From: Lentisalinibacter sp964427415
GTDB lineage: Bacteria > Pseudomonadota > Gammaproteobacteria > Steroidobacterales > Woeseiaceae
DNA length: 64,000 bases
Direction: 5' to 3'
Assembly: GCA_964427415.1 (NCBI GenBank)
Contig: CAYRUH010000002.1
Coordinates: forward strand, 124,001-188,000
The notes under the pieces are model-generated. The model was not told the origin of the DNA. It ran no database searches and was given only the letters and a program-made list of their open reading frames with translations. The position numbers and the translations under genes were made by a program. Position 1 is the first letter of the stretch. Each line of letters begins with the position of its first letter. Below are positions 36,230 through 45,853 of the stretch, in pieces.

Positions 36230-38032
36230 ATGTCGACCCCCAGGCAGCAGAGCATGATGGAAGAGCTCGCCCGCATCATGGAGGAGCGGGCGATCGAGAC
36301 GCTGTTCCATGAGGTGGTCGACCGGCGCGAGCGCTGCATCTTCGGCTATGAGGCTTTGGTGCGCGGCCCCTCGGGCAGCCCGCTGCACCTGCCGCTGAAT
36401 CTGTTCGCTGCGGCCAGCGCCTTCGGGCGCGCCCGGGAGCTGGAGCTGCTTTGCATCGAGGCCGCGCTGCAGGCTTTCGTGAACCGCGGGCTGCAGGGGC
36501 ATTTGTTCCTGAATGCTTCGCCGGCCACCTTCCTGCATTTCCGCGAGGAGGTGGACTATCTGCGGGAGGCCATGACCCGCTGGAGCATCAGACCGGCGGA
36601 CGTGATCCTGGAGCTGACCGAGCAGTCCATGATGCGGGACTATGAGTCCATGCAGCAGGCTGTGATCGGCATCCGCGATCTGGGCTGCCGCATCGCCATG
36701 GACGACATGGGCGCCGGGTATTCGAGCATGCGCACCTGGTCGGAGCTGCGCCCCGACTTCGTGAAGCTAAGCCCCGATTTCGTCAGCCATATCGACGTCG
36801 ATCCGCTGAAGTCGGAGTTCCTGCGCTCGATCATCGACATCGCCCGGGCCGGCCAGAGCGCCGTGATCGCTCAGGGCGTGGAGAGTGCCGGCGAATGCCG
36901 TGAGCTGGCCGACCTCGGGGTGGAGTACCTGCAGGGGTTCTACTTCAGCGAGCCGTTGATATTGCCGCCTGCGCCGGACACGCGGCGCATCGAGGCCTGT
37001 CTGGCCGACCCGGAGCAGAACGAATTCGAGACGCCCGAGGGCGTACTGGCCGGGCGCCTCCTTAACCCGGCGACGCCGGTGGCGGCGTCGGAATCGGTGC
37101 GTGAACTGCTGCGCATCTTCAGCGAGAACGAAGACCGCACGTCCATCGCCGTGGTGGAATCGGGCCACCCGGTGGGTATCGTGCGCCGCGCCCGGCTGTT
37201 CCTGATTCTGTCCAAGCCGCTGCACATGGAGGTCTACGGTCGCAAGCCGGTCAGCGCCGTGATGGAGACCGACCCGCTGTGTATCGACGTGGGATTGCGC
37301 CTCGAGCAGGTAAGCCATCTCTTGACCGCCCACTCCAAGCTGCGGCTGGAGCACGAATTCATCCTGACAAGGGAGGGGCGCTACGAGGGTATGGCCAGGA
37401 CGCTGGATCTGCTGAAACGCCTGACCGAGCAGCAGGTGCGCCGCGCGCGCTCGGCGAATCCGCTGACCTCGCTGCCGGGCAACGAGTCCATCGATCAGCA
37501 CGTCAATGCGCTGCTGCGCTCGGGCAAGCGTTTCACGGCCTGCTATGTGGATCTGGACAACTTCAAGCCGTTCAACGACTGCTACGGCTATGCCCGGGGC
37601 GACGAGGTGCTGATGCACATGGCCCAGTTACTCACCCGCTACGCGAGCCCGGTGTCGGACTTCGTCGGCCACATCGGCGGCGACGACTTCGTGGCCGTCT
37701 TCCGCAGTGACGACTGGCAGGACCGTCTGCGCAGCCTGGTGCGTGATTTCGACAAGGAGATTCCCTCGTACTATTCGCAAGAACACCGGGCAGCCCGGGG
37801 CATCACGGCCACAGATCGCTATGGTGTGGAGCGCCACTTCCCGCTGCTGACGATGACCGTGGCCGGCGTCGCCTCGGACTCGCGCCACTACCCGGACGCG
37901 GACGCGGTGTCCGCCGAACTCAGCCGCGTGAAGCAAAGCGCCAAGAGCGGCGACGGCAGCGGCATGCTGCTGCTGTCCCGGGCGGGCCTGGAGGATATCG
38001 GCGGACCACGCCTGGCGGCTGTCACCGCCTAG
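36230..38032 (+). CDS. EAL-CBS-GGDEF cyclic-di-GMP signalling protein
   Basis: 600 residues. An EAL phosphodiesterase domain (about 10-245) keeps the usual catalytic set: YEALVRG, FLNASP, ELTEQ, DDMGAGYSSM, the Lys in VKLSPDF, AQGVE and QGFYFSEP. Two CBS modules (about 260-385) are suggested by TPVAASESVRELLRIF and KPVSAVMETDPLCID. A GGDEF-type domain (about 420-590) has NPLTSLPGN and the altered signature GGDDF. It likely degrades c-di-GMP, with CBS nucleotide binding and the altered cyclase as sensors. ATG at 36230 is the chosen start; a TTG 51 bases earlier and an ATG at 36254 are alternatives. Follows ppk by 103 bp. Confidence 0.9.
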   Translation: MSTPRQQSMMEELARIMEERAIETLFHEVVDRRERCIFGYEALVRGPSGSPLHLPLNLFAAASAFGRARELELLCIEAALQAFVNRGLQGHLFLNASPATFLHFREEVDYLREAMTRWSIRPADVILELTEQSMMRDYESMQQAVIGIRDLGCRIAMDDMGAGYSSMRTWSELRPDFVKLSPDFVSHIDVDPLKSEFLRSIIDIARAGQSAVIAQGVESAGECRELADLGVEYLQGFYFSEPLILPPAPDTRRIEACLADPEQNEFETPEGVLAGRLLNPATPVAASESVRELLRIFSENEDRTSIAVVESGHPVGIVRRARLFLILSKPLHMEVYGRKPVSAVMETDPLCIDVGLRLEQVSHLLTAHSKLRLEHEFILTREGRYEGMARTLDLLKRLTEQQVRRARSANPLTSLPGNESIDQHVNALLRSGKRFTACYVDLDNFKPFNDCYGYARGDEVLMHMAQLLTRYASPVSDFVGHIGGDDFVAVFRSDDWQDRLRSLVRDFDKEIPSYYSQEHRAARGITATDRYGVERHFPLLTMTVAGVASDSRHYPDADAVSAELSRVKQSAKSGDGSGMLLLSRAGLEDIGGPRLAAVTA

Positions 38033-38044
38033 CCATGCACAACC

Positions 38045-38332
38045 CTAGCCGTGCGCGATGGGCTCCTCGGTGAAGAGGTAGTCCTTCAGTTCGTCATTGA
38101 ACTTCGGATCCCGCCGCCGGATCCACTCGAGCACCATCGCGGCGTGCTCCTTCTCCTCGTCCCGGTTGTGCTTCAGGATCCTCCTGAGCTCGTCATCTTT
38201 GCAGACGTCGATGCGCTGCTGATACCAGTCCACCGCCTCCAGTTCTTCCATGAGCGAGATGATGGCCCGGTGCATGTCCCGGGTCTCGTCGCTGAGCTCG
38301 CTGACGGGCTCATGGTATCCCTCGTTCGCCAT
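38045..38332 (-). CDS. EncFtn-type ferritin-like protein without encapsulin-targeting tail
   Basis: 95 residues. ISLMEELEAVDWYQQR (residues 25-40) and KHNRDEEKEHAAMVLEW (54-70) closely match the encapsulated ferritin (EncFtn) family. Glu30, Glu60 and His63 match the iron-binding Glu32/Glu62/His65 of the Rhodospirillum rubrum protein, as I recall its numbering. That family forms a ring-shaped decamer with ferroxidase sites at subunit interfaces and is loaded into an encapsulin shell by a C-terminal peptide. Here the chain ends FTEEPIAHG with no tail, and no encapsulin gene is adjacent. ATG at 38332 has AGGAG eight bases upstream. Last gene of a minus-strand operon. Confidence 0.9.
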   Translation of the reverse strand: MANEGYHEPVSELSDETRDMHRAIISLMEELEAVDWYQQRIDVCKDDELRRILKHNRDEEKEHAAMVLEWIRRRDPKFNDELKDYLFTEEPIAHG

Positions 38333-38359
38333 TGCTTGTCTCCTATTGACAGTCGAAAC

Positions 38360-38593
38360 CTAGACCCAGCGCCGCACGCGGCGGCGGTATTCCCGATAGT
38401 GTCCGCCGAACAGCCGCTCCAGCATCTTCTCCTCGGGGCGGACGAACCAGTACTGCAGCATGAAGAAGAACAGCGGCACCGGCAGGAACGCACCGAGACT
38501 GCCCAGCGGTATGGCGACCCCGAGCAGCGCCGAGATCATGCCAAGATACATAATGAAATAGACAGGCGGCACGATTCTCTGCGCGTGGCTCAT
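38360..38593 (-). CDS. shortened isoprenylcysteine methyltransferase-family membrane protein
   Basis: 77 residues, about half of the usual 140-200. The start SHAQRIVPPVYF resembles the family N terminus. It is followed at once by the C-terminal half: IMYLGMISALLG, a membrane hairpin, then PEEKMLERLFGGHYREYRRR, the family's C-terminal signature. The segment between, including the Arg-His/Asn-Pro region for S-adenosylmethionine, is missing. It looks like an in-frame internal deletion and is probably inactive as a methyltransferase. ATG at 38593, with a GTG directly before it. Lies 27 bp before the EncFtn gene. Confidence 0.65.
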   Translation of the reverse strand: MSHAQRIVPPVYFIMYLGMISALLGVAIPLGSLGAFLPVPLFFFMLQYWFVRPEEKMLERLFGGHYREYRRRVRRWV

Positions 38594-38656
38594 CACGCAC
38601 CAGTGTAGGCCGGTCGGATCGCCGCTCCCAGTCGGGGTTTACCACGGGAGGTGCCG

Positions 38657-39103
38657 TCAGCCATCTGGCCCGAGCAGGACGAAGGTCCCGTGAAAGCGGG
38701 CGGCAGTCTCGCCTGCCGCGGTCTCCAGCCGGCTCGCCAGTTCGAGCCGCGCCCGGCCGCGCTTGCGCAGCTGCGCGAGGGCGCGCTGCCATGCGGCCTC
38801 GTCGGCGAACTCGCAGACGGCGACGAGATCCCCGGTAACGGGATGGAGATATTCGAGGCGGCTGTCCCGGATGACCAGGGTGATGCCCTGGCCGGCATCC
38901 CAGGCCCGCAGTTGAGCGAGTGACCAGGCCGCCAGTGTGGCGAGTGCGGCCACGCTGCCGCCGAAAGCCGTCTGTTTGTGGTTGATGTTGGGGCTCAGGG
39001 GCGCCGTGAGCACGACGCACTCCGGGTCTTCAGCGCGCACGCCGACGCCCATCGCGACCGTGAGGGGTATCGTCTCGTGCAGGTAGCGCTCGAGCCCGGA
39101 CAT
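38657..39103 (-). CDS. YiiD-type hot-dog thioesterase
   Basis: 148 residues, one hot-dog domain. The motif NINHKQTAFGGSVAALATL (about residues 40-58) matches the thioesterase domain found at the C terminus of E. coli YiiD, with Asn/His and the AFGGS helix start in place. LVIRDSRLEYLHPVTGDL follows as the typical beta hairpin. It presumably hydrolyses acyl-CoA or acyl-ACP. ATG at 39103, 11 bp after the NTF2-like gene; member of the five-gene minus operon ending with EncFtn. Confidence 0.8.
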   Translation of the reverse strand: MSGLERYLHETIPLTVAMGVGVRAEDPECVVLTAPLSPNINHKQTAFGGSVAALATLAAWSLAQLRAWDAGQGITLVIRDSRLEYLHPVTGDLVAVCEFADEAAWQRALAQLRKRGRARLELASRLETAAGETAARFHGTFVLLGPDG

Positions 39104-39114
39104 GGCGACCCGGT

Positions 39115-39399
39115 TCAGCCGGGCGGCGCGCCCGGCAGCTGCTCGGCCAGCAGCCGGTGGAGCAGATTGATCGCCTTCAGCGGCCTCACCATCACCTTGA
39201 ATTCGGTGATGCGGTTCGCCCCGTCCCAGGAAATCATGTCGATGCCTTCGATCTCGATGTCGTCCAGCCGGGTCAGTGGCTTGCCGGCCTGGGGTGTGTG
39301 CACGACGGGCGAGTGGAACACGACCTCTTCGGCCAGGATTGAATCCAGCGCGGCTACGTCGCGCTCGACGACCGGCGGGCGAGCCTCCGGCGCGCTCAT
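39115..39399 (-). CDS. NTF2/SnoaL-like protein with apparent internal deletion
   Basis: 94 residues; relatives are about 120-140. The first half ERDVAALDSILAEEVVFHSP followed by VVHTPQAGKPLT is a normal SnoaL-like start. The end EFKVMVRPLKAINLLHRLL is a normal finish. Between GKPLT and RLDDIEIEGID about 40 residues that form the central helix and two strands seem to be missing, with the frame kept. The cone-shaped pocket could not close properly, so the product is likely non-functional or altered. The ATG at 39399 overlaps the upstream gene stop (ATGA). Confidence 0.7.
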   Translation of the reverse strand: MSAPEARPPVVERDVAALDSILAEEVVFHSPVVHTPQAGKPLTRLDDIEIEGIDMISWDGANRITEFKVMVRPLKAINLLHRLLAEQLPGAPPG

Positions 39400-39893
39400 C
39401 GGCGGTGCCGCCCGATCGGACCGAGGCGCTCGAGTTCCTCGTCGACGAAGCGGCGGAAGTCCGGCGCGGCGCTTTTCGAGCCGAAGTCCTGCCACCACTG
39501 GCGCACGCCCTCGGACTGCAGCCAGTAGCTGAGGTGCGCCCGGCCTTCGTGCCACTGGTGCTCCTCCAGATTGCCCAAGTGCCGCTGGTGGTAGAGCGTG
39601 GAGAAGTACCAGAATGCCTTCTGCGCCAGGTTGGAGAACCGGTACAGGTCCTGGCCCTTCAGATTCCAGTAATCCTTGCGGCCGCGGCGGTAGATGTCCT
39701 GCAGGTCCGGGTTCTGGATGATGAGATCGGTGAAATTACCGTGCAGCGAGATGGCGCTCTGGCGCACGCTCATCCGCACGGCCTCGCTATTGTCCCGGAT
39801 GTGCCGGGCCAGCAGGACGACGGCTGCGATCACACCGATGCTGGCGATCAGGTTGGCGATGGCCGCCACCACGACCCAGAGCGAGGCATTCAT
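39396..39893 (-). CDS. membrane-anchored protein of unknown function
   Basis: 165 residues, function not recognised. One N-terminal membrane segment (SLWVVVAAIANLIASIGVIA, about residues 4-23, extending to about 30) is followed by a soluble helical domain. That domain has RQSAISLHGNFTDLIIQNPD (about 46-65), IYRRGRKDYWNL and a Trp/Tyr/His-rich stretch (AFWYFSTLYHQRHLG). Similar one-TM proteins with aromatic-rich C domains occur as hypothetical proteins in marine gammaproteobacteria. ATG at 39893. First gene of the operon that continues through NTF2-like, thioesterase, ICMT-like and EncFtn genes. Confidence 0.75.
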   Translation of the reverse strand: MNASLWVVVAAIANLIASIGVIAAVVLLARHIRDNSEAVRMSVRQSAISLHGNFTDLIIQNPDLQDIYRRGRKDYWNLKGQDLYRFSNLAQKAFWYFSTLYHQRHLGNLEEHQWHEGRAHLSYWLQSEGVRQWWQDFGSKSAAPDFRRFVDEELERLGPIGRHRR

Positions 39894-40051
39894 GGGCAGT
39901 CTCCCCGTACGGACCAGCCGCCAGTGTAACCCGGCATGCCGACCGGCGGGCATTCCCACCGTCGCGGCTCATTGTGTAGTATCGGTTGCAGCTGCGCGGC
40001 CGCCGCGGCGCGGTACGAATCATCGACCCACGGTCAAGGGGGAGGACAACG

Positions 40052-41695
<1,644 letters not shown>

Positions 41696-41813
41696 TCCGC
41701 GATCCGGCTCCCGCCGATCTCCCGGTCCGTGACCCGTTGCCGCGCAAGGAGGCGGGCGGGGCGCTATAGTCCGCGCCATTCACAGGCAGAGGACAGACAG
41801 AGGGTAAGGGATC

Positions 41814-42560
41814 ATGACGGTAGATCAGCGGCTGCACGGCATGAAGGCCGTCGTTACCGGTGCCGCCGGCGGCATCGGCGAGGCGGTGGCGCTGCTGTTC
41901 GCGAAGCACGGCGCCGAGGTGCTCGCCGTGGACGGACCGGACAGCGGGCTGGAGCAGGCCTTCCGCCGGCGGGACGCCATCCTGCCCCTGGCGCTGGAAC
42001 TCACCGACGACGGTGCGGTGACCGTCCTCATGGAGACCGTGGCGAAGCGTTTCGGCGGCCTGGACATCCTCGTGAACGGCGCAGGTGTCGTGCCGGCCGT
42101 CACCGTGCAGCAGGGCGACTGGCAGGAGGTGCTGGACGTCAACCTGGACGCCATGAGCGGGCTTTGCCGGGCCGCGATCCCCTGCCTGAAGAAGAGTCCC
42201 GCCGGGCGCATCATCAACGTCGGATCGGTGATGTCGGGCTTCGGCGCCGAGGATCGGGCGGCCTACGCGGCCTGCCGGCATGCGGTGTCCGGTCTCACCC
42301 GGACACTGGCCGAGGAGCTCGGTCGCGACGGCATTACGGCGAATTTTCTGGAGCCCGGCGCGATCGTCACCAGCAATACCCGGCAGGCCTTCCGAGCCGA
42401 TCGGGAATTCCGTGACTTCTGGATCGGCAAGTCGGCTTCCGGAAGGCTGGGCGAGCCCCTGGACGTGGCCAAGGTGGCACTGTTCCTGGCATCCGACGAC
42501 GCCGCCTTCATCAGCGCCCAGGACATCCGGGTGGATGGCGGCGCGAAGCAGGCGCCCTGA
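41814..42560 (+). CDS. short-chain dehydrogenase with Arg in place of the catalytic Lys
   Basis: 248 residues, SDR fold. The cofactor motif is TGAAGGIGEA (about residues 15-24), then LVNGAGVV (NGAG instead of NNAG) and Ser in INVGSVMSGFG. The usual Tyr-x-x-x-Lys reads YAACRHAVSGL, so Lys is replaced by Arg; the C terminus is normal (FISAQDIRVDGGA). Lys lowers the Tyr pKa and holds the nicotinamide ribose, so activity may be reduced or altered. ATG at 41814. Its position after the acyl-CoA ligase suggests a role in the same degradative route, which is inference. Confidence 0.9.
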   Translation: MTVDQRLHGMKAVVTGAAGGIGEAVALLFAKHGAEVLAVDGPDSGLEQAFRRRDAILPLALELTDDGAVTVLMETVAKRFGGLDILVNGAGVVPAVTVQQGDWQEVLDVNLDAMSGLCRAAIPCLKKSPAGRIINVGSVMSGFGAEDRAAYAACRHAVSGLTRTLAEELGRDGITANFLEPGAIVTSNTRQAFRADREFRDFWIGKSASGRLGEPLDVAKVALFLASDDAAFISAQDIRVDGGAKQAP

Positions 42561-42624
42561 CAGAGACGGGTAGAGACATGTGGACAGGTGCAGACGCCGG
42601 TAGACGCGTGCACGCCGCCGCCGG

Positions 42625-43401
42625 CTAGCCGGTCGTCCCGTCGCCCAGCGCCTCCTCCAGCGCGGCCAGGAAATCCCGGATGCGTGCGGCGTTCGTGCCA
42701 AGATCGCTTCGCCCCACGCGGGACTTCGAGCGCATGTCCACCTCGGTGCCCGCGGCGGCGGAGCGGGCGCGCAGCACCACGTCGTCGCGGAACCCGAACC
42801 AGAAGGTCGTGTCCACCGCTTCCAGCCGGCCGGCCTCGGGCTCGGAGGCGACCACCTCCAGGCCGAGGGCCCGGGCGATCTCCACGGCGCGGCGGATCAC
42901 CTCGGCGGGCGCTGCATCCACGACCAGGGTTTCCAGGTCCGGATAAGCCCGGCGCTGCTGCTCGGCGCTCTCTGTCCCCGCCCACGCGGCCGGATTCGGT
43001 GCGTCGGCCCTGAGCGGCGCGATCGCCGCGAAGGCCGGCGGGTCCTCGAGGTCCGTGCTGATATCGTGGATGGGCGGCACGCTGCGGGCCTGGGCGAACC
43101 AGCCGTAGAGCTGCATCGAGATCGCGGCGCCGATCACCACCGCCACCACCGCGCTGCCGAGCGCCGGCTGTCCCGGCACCCGCAGGATGCCGATGGCAGC
43201 GATAACCCCGACCAGCAGCGCCAGCAGTGCCAGCGCCCCGCCGGCCATCGCCAGCCAGATACCGGGCATGACGCCGACCATGCCGAAGCGGTGGCCGGGT
43301 CCCGCGATCACCAGCGCGAGTACGGCCGCCAGCGCCGCGTACAGGGCGAAGCGCCCCAGTCGCCGCGGCCACACGGAGCCGCCGCCCAGTTCGTCAGCCA
43401 T
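42625..43401 (-). CDS. DUF1499 family membrane protein
   Basis: 258 residues. Three hydrophobic segments lie in the first 100 residues (ALYAALAAVLALVIAGPGH, then WLAMAGGALALLALLVGVIA and ALGSAVVAVVIGAAIS). A periplasmic DUF1499 domain follows (about 115-255) with PPIHDISTDLEDPPAF, VVASEPEAGRLEAVDTTFWF and DVVLRARSAAAGTEVDMRSK. Function of the family is unknown. ATG at 43401 with GGAGGAAGG upstream. Divergent from tesB and convergent with the SDR. Confidence 0.88.
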   Translation of the reverse strand: MADELGGGSVWPRRLGRFALYAALAAVLALVIAGPGHRFGMVGVMPGIWLAMAGGALALLALLVGVIAAIGILRVPGQPALGSAVVAVVIGAAISMQLYGWFAQARSVPPIHDISTDLEDPPAFAAIAPLRADAPNPAAWAGTESAEQQRRAYPDLETLVVDAAPAEVIRRAVEIARALGLEVVASEPEAGRLEAVDTTFWFGFRDDVVLRARSAAAGTEVDMRSKSRVGRSDLGTNAARIRDFLAALEEALGDGTTG

Positions 43402-43554
43402 CGCCTTCCTCCTCCGAGCATTGCCCTGCCGCCAGGAAATCCACTATAAACCCGGCTGCCACGCCCCGTCGATTCCGCCGCCCGGCCGCCGGCCGGCGCG
43501 CTGGCCGCGCCTGCTAGAATAGCCGGCCAGTCCCGCCAGCCGAGGAGCCTCCGA

Positions 43555-44454
43555 ATGGACGCCGTACTCGCCGATCTGCTGCAACTCCTGCAGCTCGAGC
43601 GCATTGAGGAGAACATATTCCGCGGTGACAGCAGAGACGTCGGCAGCGCCCAGGTGTTCGGAGGCCAGGTGCTGGGCCAGGCTCTGTCCGCGGCCCATCA
43701 TACGGTCGAGGGCCGGGTGGCCCATTCCCTGCACGCCTATTTCCTGCGCCGCGGCGACGTGGAGGCGCCCATCGTCTACGACGTCGACCGGGCCCGGGAC
43801 GGGCGCAGTTTCTCCGTGCGCCGGGTGGTCGCCATCCAGCACGGGCGTCCCATCTTCAACCTGTCCGCGTCTTTCCAGGTGCCGGAGGAGGGGCTGGAGC
43901 ACCAGGCGGTGATGCCGCAGGTGACGCCGCCGGAGGAGCTGCGAGATTCCCATGAACTCGCCTCCGAGATCGTCCATGTGCTGCCGGAGAAGATGCGCCG
44001 GTTCTTCACCCAGAAGCGCCCGTTCGAGTTCCGTCCGGTGGATCCGCCGGACTTGCTGAAGCCGGAGAAGCGCCCGCCGGTCAAGTACGTTTGGGTGCGT
44101 GCAGCGGACCGCCTGCCGGACGACCCCGACCTGCATCGCAATCTGCTGGCCTATTTCTCCGATTACGAGCTGCTGGGTACGGCGACGCTGCCACACGGGC
44201 TGCGCTTCGGCACAGGCAACGTGCAGATGGCGAGCCTCGATCACGCGCTGTGGTTCCACCGCAAGGCCCGGGTGGACGAGTGGCTGCTGTACAGTTTCGA
44301 CAGCCCGAACACCTCAGCCGGGCGCGGCTATTCCCGCGGCCAGATTTTCAGCCGCGACGGCAAGCTGGTGGCCTCGACGGCCCAGGAGGGCCTGGTGCGT
44401 GTCTGGCGCGAGCCGCTGGAGCGCAAGCGCAGAAGCGCTGCCGCCCAGGACTGA
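43555..44454 (+). CDS. tesB: acyl-CoA thioesterase II
   Basis: 299 residues, tandem hot-dog thioesterase that releases free acids from acyl-CoA. Hallmarks: FGGQVLGQALSAAHHTV (about residues 36-52), SLHAYFLRRGD, and the active-site set with Asp in SLDHALWFHRK, the Ser/Thr region NTSAGRGYSRGQ and Gln in TAQEGLVRVW. The ATG at 43555 has AGGAG eight bases upstream. An MFS gene starts 55 bp later on the same strand. Confidence 0.95.
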   Translation: MDAVLADLLQLLQLERIEENIFRGDSRDVGSAQVFGGQVLGQALSAAHHTVEGRVAHSLHAYFLRRGDVEAPIVYDVDRARDGRSFSVRRVVAIQHGRPIFNLSASFQVPEEGLEHQAVMPQVTPPEELRDSHELASEIVHVLPEKMRRFFTQKRPFEFRPVDPPDLLKPEKRPPVKYVWVRAADRLPDDPDLHRNLLAYFSDYELLGTATLPHGLRFGTGNVQMASLDHALWFHRKARVDEWLLYSFDSPNTSAGRGYSRGQIFSRDGKLVASTAQEGLVRVWREPLERKRRSAAAQD

Positions 44455-44509
44455 TCGTCGTGAGCGCCCGCCCATTCGCCAGTCGAGGCGCTGCTCTCTG
44501 CGCCAATCC

Positions 44510-45811
44510 ATGCGCCAATACCTGAGCTGGTATTTCTCGGCGCGCATGCCGTTCGTCGCCCGTGCGCTCTACGGTCGGGAATTGCGCGCCTGGACGCTCT
44601 TCTCGCTCGGTCTCGGCGCCGTCGAGGGCGGTGTGGTGGGCGTCATCGCCAAGAATGCCTTCGCCGGCGCCGTCGGCGACGTGGCCCTGAACCAGAGCGT
44701 CGCGCTGGTGGCCGGCGCCCCCGCGTTCGCCAACATACTCTCGTTCCTGTGGGCGGGCATGGCCAGCGGTCGGGACAAAGTCCGTGTCCTGATTGCGCTG
44801 AAGCTCTGCGCCGGGCTGAGCCTCGCCGCCATCGCGCTGGCGCCGATCAACGGCTGGGGTCTGGCGCTGTTCGTGGCCGGCGTAATCGGCGCCCGGCTGT
44901 TCTGGTCGGGCATCGTGACGGTGCGCTCGGCGATCTGGCGCGCCAACTACCCGCGTCACGTACGCGGCAACTTCACGGCGAGGGTGACCGTGCTGGCCGC
45001 CCTGGGCATGGCCACGACCGGTGTCGTCACCGGTCTGCTGCTGGACCGCGACCCGCTCGCCTTCCGCTATGTCTATCCGGTGGCTGCGCTGGCCATGTTC
45101 GCCGGCATGGCGCTGTACGCCCGGGTGCGCGTGCGGGGCCATCGGCGTCTGGTGGCGGCCGAGCGGGCGGAGCAGGCGGGAGCGGGCCGGCGCCGGCGGC
45201 GGGACCTGTTTGGCATACTGCGCACGGACCGCGACTACCGGCGCTATCTCACCTGTATGTTCGCGTTCGGCAGCGGCAACCTGATGGTGGTGGGCCAACT
45301 GGTGGTGATCCTGAACGAGCAGCTCGGCCTGTCGCGGTTGCAGCAGATGTTGATCACCTCATCCATCCCCTTCGCGGTGATCCCGCTCTCCATGCCGTTG
45401 TGGGCCCGTTTCTTCGACCGGGTGCACATCGTGCGCTACCGCGCCATCCAGAGCTGGTCCTTCGTGGTCGCCATGGTCGCGTTCCTGACCGGTGTGTTCA
45501 CCGCACGCATCGAGGTGCTGTGGCTTGGTGCGGCGCTGCTCGGCACGGGCTACGCCGGCGGCCGCCTGGGCTGGAACCTGGGCCACAACGATTTCGCCTC
45601 GGATGCCCGCGCCACGGAGTACATGGGTCTGCACGTGACGCTCACCGGCGTGCGCGGCCTGGTGGCGCCACTCACCGGCGTCGGCGCCTATCAGATCCTG
45701 CAGGGGGTCGAAGTGGGGCTTGGCATCTACGCGCTGTTCCTGCCGCTGGCGCTCACGACCGGCGGCGCGCTCGGTTTCGTCTGGCTGCGCTCACGGCTGC
45801 CGGCGGCCTGA
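44510..45811 (+). CDS. MFS transporter
   Basis: 433 residues with about ten to twelve hydrophobic segments. It opens MRQYLSWYFSARMPFVARAL, and a cytoplasmic loop rich in Arg and Ala (AERAEQAGAGRRRRRDL, about residues 217-233) separates two six-helix halves. VTVRSAIWRANYPRHVRG lies in the N-terminal half. The substrate is not recognisable. The ATG at 44510 has no clear ribosome site, so expression may depend on tesB translation upstream; another start cannot be excluded. Confidence 0.8.
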   Translation: MRQYLSWYFSARMPFVARALYGRELRAWTLFSLGLGAVEGGVVGVIAKNAFAGAVGDVALNQSVALVAGAPAFANILSFLWAGMASGRDKVRVLIALKLCAGLSLAAIALAPINGWGLALFVAGVIGARLFWSGIVTVRSAIWRANYPRHVRGNFTARVTVLAALGMATTGVVTGLLLDRDPLAFRYVYPVAALAMFAGMALYARVRVRGHRRLVAAERAEQAGAGRRRRRDLFGILRTDRDYRRYLTCMFAFGSGNLMVVGQLVVILNEQLGLSRLQQMLITSSIPFAVIPLSMPLWARFFDRVHIVRYRAIQSWSFVVAMVAFLTGVFTARIEVLWLGAALLGTGYAGGRLGWNLGHNDFASDARATEYMGLHVTLTGVRGLVAPLTGVGAYQILQGVEVGLGIYALFLPLALTTGGALGFVWLRSRLPAA

Positions 45812-45853
45812 CGGCTGATGCCAGGGCGCTGCAGCCCGAGCCGCCGGTCCACC

